Part shown: positions 1-7,005 of the stretch, one piece after another | How the letters are laid out: each line of letters begins with the position of its first letter | How positions within the stretch are numbered: position 1 is the stretch's first letter | From: Chloroflexota bacterium | GTDB taxonomy: Bacteria; Chloroflexota; Anaerolineae; B4-G1; SLSP01 | Assembly (NCBI GenBank): GCA_012798275.1 | Contig: JAAZNO010000555.1 | Coordinates: 1-14,656 of the forward strand | Reading direction: 5' to 3' | DNA: 14,656 bases | The notes under the pieces: generated by a model | What the model saw: the letters and a program-made list of their open reading frames with translations, nothing else | The model's database searches: none | Told to the model about the DNA's origin: nothing | Translations under genes and position numbers: made by a program

Positions 1-396
1 AGTGATGGCTTGTAGCAGGCGTTTGCAGGTGTTGTAGGGGAGAGGCGGGGATCGGCGAGGTTTCTGCAGCTGCGCGATCAGCGCCCCCGGTGAATCCGCC
101 GGAATTTGAATGTAGGGATAGACGCTGTAAGTGGTCCAGCCTTCTGGCGGGGGCGCCGTCCCCACGAGCGTCACCGGCAACTGCGGGGCGAGCTTGCCCA
201 GCAGCTGCGGCAGGAGTAGCGTCACCTGATCGGGCAGAGGTAGGGCAACCCACAAAGCCTCGATGGCTGGCTCGCTCAGAACTGCCTGGAGCTGTTTCAA
301 GTCCCCGAGCGGTTGGACGGTCACGCCGGCGGCGGCAAAGGTGGCTGAAAGGGCTTCTTTCAGCGGATTAGTGTCAGCGATAAAGAGACCATTCAT
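1..396 (-). CDS. Unrecognised protein, N-terminal part, receiver-like fold suspected (cut by window edge)
   Basis: An open frame runs without a stop from ATG at 396-394 to the left edge, giving 132 residues that begin MNGLFIADTNPLKEAL. GAGGG lies 11 nt upstream of the ATG. A TACAAT -10-like box sits on this strand at 468-463, about 65 nt upstream, without a convincing -35. The alternation of hydrophobic strands and helices (LFIAD at 4-8, ALWVALP at 47-53, PVTLVGTA at 74-81, YIQIP at 95-99, then ALIAQLQ) resembles a response-regulator receiver domain. The phosphoacceptor Asp expected after the third strand is absent, because that segment reads VALPLPDQ. I infer a degenerate pseudo-receiver at the N-terminus of a longer regulator. 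The tail after residue 112 (KPRRSPPLPYN) may be a linker to the missing domain. I do not recognise the protein, and other Rossmann-like folds are possible. Confidence 0.65.
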   Translation of the reverse strand, partial: MNGLFIADTNPLKEALSATFAAAGVTVQPLGDLKQLQAVLSEPAIEALWVALPLPDQVTLLLPQLLGKLAPQLPVTLVGTAPPPEGWTTYSVYPYIQIPADSPGALIAQLQKPRRSPPLPYNTCKRLLQAIT

Positions 397-536
397 GCTG
401 CGTCATTCCCTCGTGTGAGGAAGTCGAGCGTGCCTCTATCTGAGCCATGGCATCGTAACTCTATTGTAACATGAATTTGGGTGGATGCGAGAGCAAGCGT
501 TATTGAATCTGAAGGGACGCGGATTTCATGGAGGAT

Positions 537-600
537 TCCTGCGAAAATGGCCCCGAATGAACCCGAATTTCACGAATAAGATTAGAAATTCCTTGCCCCC
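537..600 (+). repeat. 64-bp direct repeat, copy 1
   Basis: This 64-bp segment, from TCCTGCGAAAATG to CCTTGCCCCC, recurs at 873-936 with 60 of 64 identical positions and no gaps. It contains the internal near-repeat ACGAATTTCACGAAT. The copy sits just before the block of three long hairpins. The second copy sits just after the composite palindrome, so the pair brackets 272 bp. Confidence 0.9.
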
Positions 601-610
601 TATCCCCTGG

Positions 611-658
611 CCCCTTTCCCCCGCGCTGCGCGGGGGAAAGGGGGGAAACTTTTTTTTT
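611..658 (+). repeat. Long perfect hairpin 1 followed by T9 tract
   Basis: The arms CCCCTTTCCCCCGCG (611-625) and CGCGGGGGAAAGGGG (629-643) form a perfect 15-bp stem with a 3-nt loop. Nine T residues follow at 650-658. By form this is a strong intrinsic terminator for plus-strand transcripts. No plus-strand gene ends here, so it is more likely part of a repeat cluster. Confidence 0.85.
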
Positions 659-660
659 GT

Positions 661-710
661 GGGTTTTTGCAGGCGGGCGTAGCCCGCCTGCAAAAACCCT
701 ATTTTTTTTT
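661..710 (+). repeat. Long perfect hairpin 2 followed by T9 tract
   Basis: The arms GGGTTTTTGCAGGCGGGC (661-678) and its exact complement (682-699) make an 18-bp perfect stem with loop GTA. TATTTTTTTTT follows at 700-710. The T run inside the left arm also gives the minus strand a stem flanked by A/T-rich bases. It lies 2 nt after the T tract of hairpin 1. Confidence 0.85.
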
Positions 711-748
711 CCCCCTCCCCGACGGCGTATGCGCCGTCGGGGAGGGGG
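711..748. repeat. Long perfect hairpin 3
   Basis: The arms CCCCCTCCCCGACGGCG (711-727) and its exact complement (732-748) form a 17-bp perfect stem with loop TATG. It starts directly at the end of the T tract of hairpin 2, so the three hairpins are packed head to tail in 138 bp. Confidence 0.85.
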
Positions 749-807
749 CAGGGGGTGGGGCAAAAGCTACAGCTCACAAAGGTTCATCCATCGCCGCCTA
801 GCCACCT

Positions 808-872
808 GGCGCCAGGCTGAACAATGACCGCACATTTTCATTTTGGGATGATGTGCGCCAGCACCTGGCGCC
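808..872. repeat. Composite palindrome
   Basis: The outer arms GGCGCCAGG (808-816) and CCTGGCGCC (864-872) are exact complements. The inner arms CGCACAT (829-835) and ATGTGCG (851-857) are also exact complements. CACCTGGCGCC also occurs directly repeated at 803-813 and 862-872. The 3' edge abuts the second copy of the 64-bp repeat. Confidence 0.75.
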
Positions 873-936
873 TCCTGCGAAAATGACCCCGAATGAACAC
901 GAATTTCACGAATCAGATTAGAAATTCCTTGTCCCC
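873..936 (+). repeat. 64-bp direct repeat, copy 2
   Basis: This is the second copy of the segment at 537-600, same orientation. Its four substitutions are G to A, C to A, A to C and C to T. CCGGGG and the TTCA-loop hairpin group follow directly downstream. Confidence 0.9.
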
Positions 937-957
937 GGGGCTGCTACGTCCTCAAAC

Positions 958-1151
958 ACCGCGCTTCAGCGCGGTTGGCTTGTGTCGAACCGGTGAGCCG
1001 TCGCCGTCGCTGCTCACGACTCACATTTTCGTCATCGGTGGTGAACCGCAGGCCGGCGCACGCCCGCCCGCCGAGTTCATCGGCGGGCTACATAAGTTTC
1101 GAGGCCCGTTCACGGGTCGCTACTGCGTGGCGCGGCGATGAAGGCGCCGCG
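958..1151. repeat. Cluster of short GC-rich hairpins with TTCA/TGAA loop core (REP-like)
   Basis: Four hairpins share a loop built around TTCA or its complement. They are 958-964/969-975 (7 bp, loop TTCA), 1066-1074/1080-1088 (9 bp, loop GTTCA), 1103-1108/1113-1118 (6 bp with one G-T pair, loop TTCA) and 1131-1137/1145-1151 (7 bp, loop ATGAAGG). The stems differ in sequence but the loop core is kept, which is unlike random GC-rich palindromes. This resembles repetitive extragenic palindrome clusters; the family is not identified. Confidence 0.65.
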
Positions 1152-1225
1152 TGCTCGTGCCGACGCCGGCAGTTTCAGCAGCTGCTCGAAATCTGGCCGA
1201 TTTTAGTCGGCGGCTGAGCAGTGAC

Positions 1226-1260
1226 TGGAAAACAAGCAGGCCCGGACGTTGCCGGGCCTG
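1226..1260 (-). terminator. Intrinsic terminator of metK
   Basis: The arms CAGGCCCGG (1237-1245) and CCGGGCCTG (1252-1260) form a perfect 9-bp GC-rich stem with a 6-nt loop, beginning 21 nt after the metK stop. Read on the minus strand, the stem is followed by CTTGTTTTCC, a moderate U-rich tail. Confidence 0.75.
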
Positions 1261-1281
1261 ACGAGAGAGCAGAGGTTAAGA

Positions 1282-2496
1282 TCAGGCGAGCCCTGCGGCC
1301 TTGCGCAGCAGTTCCGCCTTGTCTGTAGCTTCCCAGGGCGCGTCAATGTCCGTGCGCCCGAAATGGCCATAGGCTGCGGTGGCCTTGAAGATCGGGCGGC
1401 GTAACCGCAGGTAATGGATGATCGCCGCGGGGCGCAGGTCGAAATGCTCCTGGATGAGCTCGATGATGCGCTCATCGGGGATTTTCGCCGTGCCGAAGGT
1501 CTCCACGGAAAGCGAGAGGGGCCGCGCGACCCCAATCGCGTAGCTGATTTGCAGCTCCAATCGGTCGGCGATGCCCGCCGCTACCAGGTTTTTGGCGATG
1601 TACCGGGCCATGTAAGCGGCGGAACGGTCCACCTTCGTCGGGTCCTTGCCGGAGAAAGAGCCGCCGCCATGACGCGCGACCCCGCCGTAGGTATCCACGA
1701 TAATCTTGCGCCCGGTGAGGCCGGCGTCGCCCTGCGGCCCGCCGATCACGAAACGCCCGGTGGGGTTCACGTAAATCCTGGTCTGCGCGTCGAGCATCCC
1801 CTCGGGGATGACCGGCTGGATGACGTGCTCGATGATGTCGGCGCGAATCTGCTCGTGAGTGATTTCCGGCCCGTGTTGCGCGCTGACGACCACCGTGTCC
1901 ACGCGCTGAGGCTTGCCGTAGGCGTATTCGACCGTCACCTGGCTCTTGCCATCGGGACGCAGGTAGGGCAGCGTGCCGTTCTTGCGCACCTCGGCGAGGC
2001 GACGGCAGAGCTGGTGGGCGAGGGAAATCGTCAACGGCATCAACTCCGGCGTCTCATTGCAGGCAAAGCCGATCACCATGCCCTGGTCGCCGGCGCCGAT
2101 GGCCTCGATTTCGGAGTCGGACATCTCGCCGGTTTTGGCCTCCAGAGCCCTGTTCACGCCCAGAGCGATGTCGGGAGATTGCTCTTTGATGCTGACGATG
2201 ACCCCGCAAGTCTCGCCATCGAAACCGTACTTGGCGCGGTTATAGCCGATGTCGAGCACGACGCTGCGGGCCAGCGTGCCGATGTCCACATAGGTTTTGG
2301 TGGTGATTTCACCCGCGACCAGGATCAACCCCGTAGTGACGGAGACTTCGCAGGCGACCCGCGCTTCAGGGTCGTCGGCGATGATGGCGTCGAGGACGGC
2401 ATCGGAGATCTCATCGCAGATCTTGTCTGGGTGGCCCTCGGTGACCGATTCTGACGTGAAGTAAAACTTCGGCGATGTCATGAAAGTCGTGCTCAT
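1282..2496 (-). CDS. metK: S-adenosylmethionine synthetase
   Basis: The 404-residue protein catalyses ATP + L-methionine to S-adenosylmethionine, phosphate and pyrophosphate in the cytoplasm. Family signatures are present in order: GHPDK (21-25) in the ATP-binding N-terminal region, GAGDQG (134-139), and the glycine-rich loop [17 protein letters not shown] (276-292). Length is slightly above the roughly 384-400 usual for bacterial MetK, so it is complete. The ATG at 2496 has AGGAGG 5 nt upstream (2507-2502); an internal ATG at codon 6 lacks such a site. The gene lies 129 nt downstream of the EF-G gene on the same strand but has its own TATAAT box and leader hairpin, so it may be transcribed alone. 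Its SAM product is the cofactor of the radical-SAM aminomutase at 12517-13875. Confidence 0.97.
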   Translation of the reverse strand: MSTTFMTSPKFYFTSESVTEGHPDKICDEISDAVLDAIIADDPEARVACEVSVTTGLILVAGEITTKTYVDIGTLARSVVLDIGYNRAKYGFDGETCGVIVSIKEQSPDIALGVNRALEAKTGEMSDSEIEAIGAGDQGMVIGFACNETPELMPLTISLAHQLCRRLAEVRKNGTLPYLRPDGKSQVTVEYAYGKPQRVDTVVVSAQHGPEITHEQIRADIIEHVIQPVIPEGMLDAQTRIYVNPTGRFVIGGPQGDAGLTGRKIIVDTYGGVARHGGGSFSGKDPTKVDRSAAYMARYIAKNLVAAGIADRLELQISYAIGVARPLSLSVETFGTAKIPDERIIELIQEHFDLRPAAIIHYLRLRRPIFKATAAYGHFGRTDIDAPWEATDKAELLRKAAGLA

Positions 2497-2527
2497 AGAA
2501 TCCTCCTGTATTCGAGCTGAAGTTTAG

Positions 2528-2565
2528 ATGCGCCGGCGCGCGGGATGAATCCTCGTCCGGCGCAT
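2528..2565 (-). promoter_or_regulatory. Hairpin at the 5' end of the metK leader
   Basis: The arms ATGCGCCGG (2528-2536) and CCGGCGCAT (2557-2565) are perfect complements (9 bp). On the minus strand the enclosed loop contains GGATTCATCC, which can fold into a second small stem with a TTCA loop. The -10 box at 2581-2576 places the transcript start near 2569, so the mRNA would begin almost directly with this hairpin. It could stabilise the mRNA or regulate metK. I could not match it to a known SAM-sensing RNA. Confidence 0.5.
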
Positions 2566-2575
2566 TAACGACGCC

Positions 2576-2581
2576 ATTATA
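2576..2581 (-). promoter_or_regulatory. -10 box of a metK promoter
   Basis: Read on the minus strand, this is a perfect TATAAT, preceded by GGGG. No good TTGACA-like -35 is visible at 16-18 nt; the best position reads CCGAAA. The location, about 80 nt before the metK ATG and inside the gap after the EF-G stop, suggests an independent metK promoter. Confidence 0.5.
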
Positions 2582-2625
2582 CCCCATTTTGCATAAAGTT
2601 TCGGGCAGGACCGGGCGCGCCCGCT

Positions 2626-4746
2626 TTACCGCTCCGGGATTTTCCCCGCTGCCTTGCGCGCCTTGATGACGTCCTCGGCGATGTTGTCAGGAACGATCTC
2701 ATAGCGCTTGAATTCCAGCGTGAAGGTGCCGCGTCCCTGCGTCATGCTGCGCAACTCCGTCGCGTAGCCGTGGGTTTCGGCCAGGGGGATTTCCCCCTCC
2801 ACGTTGCGGAGCTGTCCGCGTGCGCGCATGGCACTCATCACCCCGCGCCGCCGTCCGATGTCGGCGACAACGCTGCCCATGAAGTCCTCCGGCGTGTTGA
2901 GGTCAATGCGCATGATGGGTTCCAGCAGCGCGGGATTGGCAGCGCGCACCAGTTGCCGGGCCGCCATCCCGCCACAGATCTCGAAGTCCATGGCGGCGGA
3001 ATCCACTTCGTGATAGCGCCCGCCGGTGAGGGTGACTTTGACGCGCTGCACCGGGAAGCCGGCGATGACGCCTTGCTCCAACGCACGCCGCAGGCCGAGT
3101 TCCGTTGGCCGCCAGAAATCGCGGGGCAGCTCCGCCGGCGGCGCTTCACTGCGGAACAACACCCCGTTCACGGCTTCTTCGGCTTCCGCGTCGGGAAGCG
3201 GCTCGATGCGGAGCGTGATTTCGGCAAAGTGCCCGTGTCCGCCCGATTGCTTCTTGTAAGTTGAGGTGAGCTCCACGGCTTTGCGCACCGTCTCGCGGTA
3301 CGACACCTGGGGGGCGCTCACCTGCGGGATCAGGCCGAATTCCGTCCGCAGGCGGTCAATGGTCACGTCGAGATGCAGCTCCCCCATCCCGGACAGGGTG
3401 AGTTCCCCCGTTTCGGGATCGGTTCTGGGGATCAGCGTCGGATCTTCCTCGCTCAACCGCAGCACTGCCTGTTGCAGCTTTTCCCGATCTTTGGTGGATT
3501 GCGGCGCGAGCGCGACGGCGATCACGGGTTCGGGGAATTTGAAGCGTTCCAGGAGGATGGGGTGGGCCGGGTCGCAGAGCGTGTCGCCGGTGACGGCGTC
3601 TTTCATGCCCACGAGGGCGACCACATCGCTGGCCGCCATCCATTCCACTTGCTCGCGGCGGTCGGCGTGCATCCGGTAGATGCGTCCCACGCGCTCTTGG
3701 GCGCCGGTGCGGGGATTGAGGATCTCCTCGCCGGCGTTGACCTGCCCGGAGAAGACGCGCACCCAGGTGAGATGCCCGACGTGCGGATCGCTGACGATCT
3801 TGAACGCGAGCGCGCAGAAGGGGGCGGTGAAGGAATCCGGGCGTTCGAGCAGCTGCTCTTCGTCCGCCGGATGATGTCCCAGCACCGGGCGCATGTCCAC
3901 GGGAGCGGGGAGGTAGGCGACGATGGCGTCGAGCAGCGGTTGGATGCCGACGCGATTGCGGGACACGCCGCACAGCACCGGCACGAGGTCGCCCTGAATG
4001 ACGGCCTGGCGCAGCGCTGCCTGCCACGTCTCCAGCGCGATCTCTTCCCCTTCCAGGTGGCGCAGGAGCAGGGTCTCGTCGGTCTCGGCGATGCTGTCGA
4101 ACAGGTGTTCCCGGGCCCTGGCGACCTCTTGGGCCATCTCCACCGGAACGGGGCCGGGGGTCGGATCATCCTGTCCCGCCTCCCAGAACAGCGCTTGCCC
4201 CGTGAGCAGGTCCACGACCCCCCGGAAGTCGCTCTCGACGCCGATGGGCAATTCGACGGCGATGGCTTTGGGGGTGAGGCGTGCCTGCGCTTCGGCGAGC
4301 ACGCGCTGAAAATCCGCGCCGATGCGGTCGAGCTTGTTCACGAAAATCAGCCGGGGCAGGTGCTCGTTGTTCGCGTGCAACCAGACGGCTTCGGTCTGCG
4401 GCTCCACGCCGCCGACGCCGCAGAGGACAATCACCGCGCCGTCAATGACGCGAATCGAGCGGACGACTTCAGCGGTGAAGTCAATGTGGCCCGGCGTGTC
4501 AATGATGTTGATGCGATGGCCCTTCCAATGGCAGGCGGTGGCGGCGGACATGATGGTGATGCCGCGTTCGCGCTCCTGCTGCAGGAAATCCATCTGCGTG
4601 TTGCCTTCGTCCACATCCCCCTGGCGGTGAATTCGCCCGGTGAAATACAGGATGGCTTCGGTGGTCGTTGTTTTGCCCGCGTCAACGTGCGCGAAAATCC
4701 CGATGATACGCACGTTTTTGATGGGCGCTTCTTCTTTTTTGTTCAT
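2626..4746 (-). CDS. fusA: Elongation factor G family GTPase (probable EF-G paralogue)
   Basis: The 706-residue translational GTPase acts in ribosomal translocation (and, for EF-G, recycling). The G domain is intact: P-loop AHVDAGKT (19-26), switch I ERGITI with its Thr (60-65), DTPGH (83-87) and NKLD (137-140), followed by an EF-G-type PVLCGVSRNRVGIQPL. The C-terminal half has the domain IV stretch SGGHGHFAEI and the domain V signature YATELRSMTQGRGTF. Length matches EF-G (about 690-710) and exceeds ribosomal-protection proteins (about 640). There is no rpsL-rpsG-tuf context. Together with an unusual domain IV start (LRIEPLP), this suggests a second, EF-G2-like copy, though it could be the only EF-G. 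The ATG at 4746 has a modest GGGAAG site 7 nt upstream. A promoter and an attenuator-like hairpin precede it. Confidence 0.9.
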   Translation of the reverse strand: MNKKEEAPIKNVRIIGIFAHVDAGKTTTTEAILYFTGRIHRQGDVDEGNTQMDFLQQERERGITIMSAATACHWKGHRINIIDTPGHIDFTAEVVRSIRVIDGAVIVLCGVGGVEPQTEAVWLHANNEHLPRLIFVNKLDRIGADFQRVLAEAQARLTPKAIAVELPIGVESDFRGVVDLLTGQALFWEAGQDDPTPGPVPVEMAQEVARAREHLFDSIAETDETLLLRHLEGEEIALETWQAALRQAVIQGDLVPVLCGVSRNRVGIQPLLDAIVAYLPAPVDMRPVLGHHPADEEQLLERPDSFTAPFCALAFKIVSDPHVGHLTWVRVFSGQVNAGEEILNPRTGAQERVGRIYRMHADRREQVEWMAASDVVALVGMKDAVTGDTLCDPAHPILLERFKFPEPVIAVALAPQSTKDREKLQQAVLRLSEEDPTLIPRTDPETGELTLSGMGELHLDVTIDRLRTEFGLIPQVSAPQVSYRETVRKAVELTSTYKKQSGGHGHFAEITLRIEPLPDAEAEEAVNGVLFRSEAPPAELPRDFWRPTELGLRRALEQGVIAGFPVQRVKVTLTGGRYHEVDSAAMDFEICGGMAARQLVRAANPALLEPIMRIDLNTPEDFMGSVVADIGRRRGVMSAMRARGQLRNVEGEIPLAETHGYATELRSMTQGRGTFTLEFKRYEIVPDNIAEDVIKARKAAGKIPER

Positions 4747-4772
4747 GTCATCACTTCCCTGAGTGGGGCAGC

Positions 4773-4801
4773 AAAAAACCTCGAGCCATCAGCCCGAGGT
4801 T
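4773..4801 (-). terminator. Terminator-like hairpin in the fusA leader (possible attenuator)
   Basis: On the minus strand, AACCTCG (4801-4795) pairs with CGAGGTT (4783-4777) around an 11-nt loop, and six consecutive T residues end the structure (4778-4773). The hairpin lies between the promoter at 4842-4869 and the fusA ATG at 4746, so it would stop or attenuate transcription before the coding region. It might instead end an upstream transcript, but no gene is visible upstream on this strand. Confidence 0.6.
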
Positions 4802-4841
4802 CTCTTGCGAAAAGCCCGGTATAACTCCACAACGAGGAGGC

Positions 4842-4869
4842 ATTTTAACACAATGCGCCTTCGCGTCAA
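4842..4869 (-). promoter_or_regulatory. Sigma70-type promoter for the EF-G gene
   Basis: On the minus strand, TTGACG (4869-4864) and TAAAAT (4847-4842) are separated by 16 nt. This is one of the best -35/-10 matches in the window. The predicted start near 4835 gives a leader of about 90 nt that includes the hairpin at 4773-4801. Confidence 0.7.
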
Positions 4870-5015
4870 GGGTGGGCGTCGCGTCGCCATCTCATGGGCG
4901 CGAGCGCTCTCGTTTTCGCAGAAAATAGCTCACGGGTCGGAAATTTAAGAGGATGGCTCTGTGTCCGGGCGTAACAAACAGGGTGCAACGGCGCGCTGTC
5001 CAATCCTGGCAGACG

Positions 5016-5024
5016 TGGTATGAT
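5016..5024 (+). promoter_or_regulatory. Extended -10 promoter for the glycoside hydrolase gene
   Basis: TGGTATGAT fits an extended -10 (TGnTATAAT with one mismatch). The -35 region (TGTCCA at 4997-5002, 16-nt spacer) is weak. A start near 5031 would leave any ATG at 5020-5025 outside the transcript, which agrees with the GTG start at 5179. Confidence 0.45.
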
Positions 5025-5178
5025 GAGGTGCAAAACTTGTCAGTGTGAGCAGAGAATCGAGCATGGCCATCGTCCGTCACTCATGTTCCGCGCCCCGCTA
5101 CGTCAGCCATTGGCCGGGGCGCGGGAAGGCTTTCCCCCGGTTGCGGGCAGCTCATCCTTCCCCCGGAGGGCCTGGGGC

Positions 5179-6921
5179 GTGAGACGACTGAGTGTCGTGA
5201 TTCTGGTGCTGCTCCTGACGAGCTGTGGTTTCTCTCCGGCGGCGGGACAGCCCTCGCCTGCGCTGACGACTTCCCCGACGCCGACGGCCACCCTGCCACC
5301 CTCACTTACCCCCACGGCGACGCCGCTCCCTCCCGTCACGCCGACGCCTGCGCCGACGGTCTCGCTGGGTTTCCTGGTCGGCGCGACGGTCACGCCGACG
5401 CTGACCCCCACGCCGCCGGCCCCCGTCCTCGTGGATACCCCCTCGCTGGAGCTGCCGGGACGGGTGATTCCAGAGCCGTTGGGCGTCAACATTCACTTCA
5501 CGCAGGCAGAACCGGGCGAGGCGGAGCTTCTGGCCGCCGGCGGATTCCGCTTCGTGCGGATGGACCTTTTCTGGCACACGATCGAGCGCGAGATCCCGGG
5601 GCGTTACGACTTCTCCGCCTACGATTCCCTGGTTGAGACGATGACGGCGCGAAATATCCGCATCGTCTTCATCCTCGACTACGGCAATGACCTCTACGGC
5701 GGCGGGAACGCGCATCACTTCGACGCCGGGCGGGCGGCATTCGCGCGCTTTGCCGCCGCCGCCGCGCGCCATTATCGCGGGAAGGGCATCATCTGGGAAA
5801 TCTGGAATGAGCCAAATCTGGAACGCTTCTGGCATGGCCCGCCGGACCCCGTCTATTACAACAAGGTCGCTTCTGAGGTCATTACCGCCATCCGCCAGGT
5901 GGACCCGACCGCGTTGATCATCGGCCCGGCGACGGCGGGATTCCCGTGGGAGTACCTTCAGACGCTGGCTGATCTGGGGCTGTTCAACAAATTGGACGCC
6001 GTGAGCGTGCATCCCTACCGTTCCAACGCGCCGGAGACGGCGTGGGAGGACTATGCCCGCTTGCGCGGAATCCTGGACCGCGCCAGTCCCAACCGCAAAA
6101 TCCCCATCATCACCAGCGAGTGGGGCTATTCTACCGTGGCGGGCGGCCCTACTGAGGAGGAACAGGCGCAATACGCGGCGCGTCAGGCGCTGGCACACCT
6201 GGCCTACGATGTGGATTTGAATATCTGGTACGATTGGCGCAACGACGGCGACGACCCCAACGACATCGAGTTCAATTTCGGATTGGTGCGGCGCGATCTC
6301 GCTCCCAAGCCGGCCTACACGGCGATGAAGACGCTGGTGGCGACGCTGCGCGGCTACGCCTTTCAGCGGCGGATCCCGCTCGACGGGCCGACGGAGTTCA
6401 GCCTGCTGTTCCGCAATGACGGCCGGGCCGCCCTGGCGCTGTGGACGAACGGGGAGCCACGGACGGTCTCGCTGCCCGTGTTGTGCGAGGAAGTCACCGT
6501 CGTCGAGATGAACGGGAAGCGCAGCGCCGTCGCCGTCACCGAGGGGCAGCTGCAGCTGCGCCTCGAAGGCGCGCCGCGTTATGTGTTCCTGTGTGAGAGC
6601 GAGACGACGCTGCGCCTGGCGGTATGGCGTCCTGTGGATTCCGTTCACGTGCTCCAGAACGACGGGACCGGGCGGGTGCTGGTCGAGGTGGAGAATCCCT
6701 TCCCCTCGGCGTTGCAGGGCAAACTGGAGGTGCGCGCCCATGGCGCCGTGCTGGGCAGTGCCGGCGTGCAGGTGCGGCCGGGGGTCACGGAGAAGTTCAG
6801 CGTGCCGGTCGTCCTCGCCGTCACGCCGGGTCAAATCATCCCCGCCGAGCTGGAGTTCATCACCCCGGATTTGCTCCCGCTTCAATCTGCCGTGATCTGG
6901 TTGCATATTCCCCAGAACTAA
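5179..6921 (+). CDS. Lipoprotein glycoside hydrolase, clan GH-A-like (GH5/GH39 type)
   Basis: The 580-residue surface lipoprotein is likely to cleave beta-glycosidic bonds with retention; the substrate is unknown. The GTG at 5179 has GGAGG 9 nt upstream and begins a short signal peptide MRRLSVVILVLLLTSC, with a lipobox Cys at residue 16. The frame stays open upstream to 5020, but a longer start would put about 70 residues before the Cys. A Pro/Thr-rich linker spans about residues 27-84. The catalytic barrel spans about 97-390. It carries IWEIWNEPN with the probable acid/base Glu211 and IPIITSEWGY with the probable nucleophile Glu314; HPYR and NIWYDWRNDG also fit GH-A barrels. The remaining 190 residues look like one or two beta-sandwich domains. 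It may share a transcript with the lipoprotein gene 84 nt downstream. Confidence 0.85.
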   Translation: MRRLSVVILVLLLTSCGFSPAAGQPSPALTTSPTPTATLPPSLTPTATPLPPVTPTPAPTVSLGFLVGATVTPTLTPTPPAPVLVDTPSLELPGRVIPEPLGVNIHFTQAEPGEAELLAAGGFRFVRMDLFWHTIEREIPGRYDFSAYDSLVETMTARNIRIVFILDYGNDLYGGGNAHHFDAGRAAFARFAAAAARHYRGKGIIWEIWNEPNLERFWHGPPDPVYYNKVASEVITAIRQVDPTALIIGPATAGFPWEYLQTLADLGLFNKLDAVSVHPYRSNAPETAWEDYARLRGILDRASPNRKIPIITSEWGYSTVAGGPTEEEQAQYAARQALAHLAYDVDLNIWYDWRNDGDDPNDIEFNFGLVRRDLAPKPAYTAMKTLVATLRGYAFQRRIPLDGPTEFSLLFRNDGRAALALWTNGEPRTVSLPVLCEEVTVVEMNGKRSAVAVTEGQLQLRLEGAPRYVFLCESETTLRLAVWRPVDSVHVLQNDGTGRVLVEVENPFPSALQGKLEVRAHGAVLGSAGVQVRPGVTEKFSVPVVLAVTPGQIIPAELEFITPDLLPLQSAVIWLHIPQN

Positions 6922-7005
6922 TGTTGAAGTTCAAGCAGAGCTTGCCGGTTGGTTAGAGATTTCTTTTGCCTGCACCTTCGATTCCTACACCTGTTGGAGG
7001 TCACC

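Larger units (their letters stand above)
397..1281. other. Gene-free intergenic region rich in repeats and hairpins
   Basis: About 885 bp separate the divergently transcribed left-edge gene and the 3' end of metK. The small open frames here lie across inverted repeats, lack ribosome sites and encode low-complexity Arg/Pro-rich strings, so I call no gene. The content is a two-copy 64-bp direct repeat (537-600, 873-936), three long perfect hairpins (611-748), a composite palindrome (808-872), a set of short hairpins with TTCA loops (958-1151) and the metK terminator (1226-1260). Bases 1012-1029 read on the minus strand as AAAATGTGAGTCGTGAGC, matching the GTGAG heptad repeat before the glucokinase gene at 11169-11192. 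Confidence 0.85.

Noticed and set aside
611..748. Terminators of a plus-strand gene
   Set aside because: No plus-strand gene ends before them, and three stems in a row are not needed; they are better treated as repeats.
537..936. CRISPR array
   Set aside because: There are only two copies of a 64-bp repeat, 272 bp apart, with no regular spacers and no cas genes.
485..1217. Several frames of 60-90 codons in the spacer on both strands
   Set aside because: They run through hairpins and direct repeats, have no ribosome sites and encode compositionally biased sequence.
1414..2454. 346-codon plus-strand frame opposite metK
   Set aside because: It is a shadow of metK with low-complexity Asp/Gly/Val content.
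3373..4824. 483-codon plus-strand frame opposite the EF-G gene
   Set aside because: It lies antisense to a clear EF-G gene; long antisense frames are common in GC-rich DNA, and the product has no recognisable domain.
5020..5178. Upstream ATG start for the glycoside hydrolase
   Set aside because: It would bury the signal peptide about 53 residues inside the protein and begins within the -10 box. GTG 5179 has GGAGG and a standard lipoprotein signal.
5302..6906. 534-codon minus-strand frame opposite the glycoside hydrolase
   Set aside because: It is the antisense shadow of a gene with conserved catalytic motifs; its product is Arg/His-rich without domains.
6949..7005. Upstream start for the alpha/beta hydrolase
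   Set aside because: ATG 7006 has GGAGG at 5 nt and gives a normal lipoprotein signal; the upstream start has no ribosome site.
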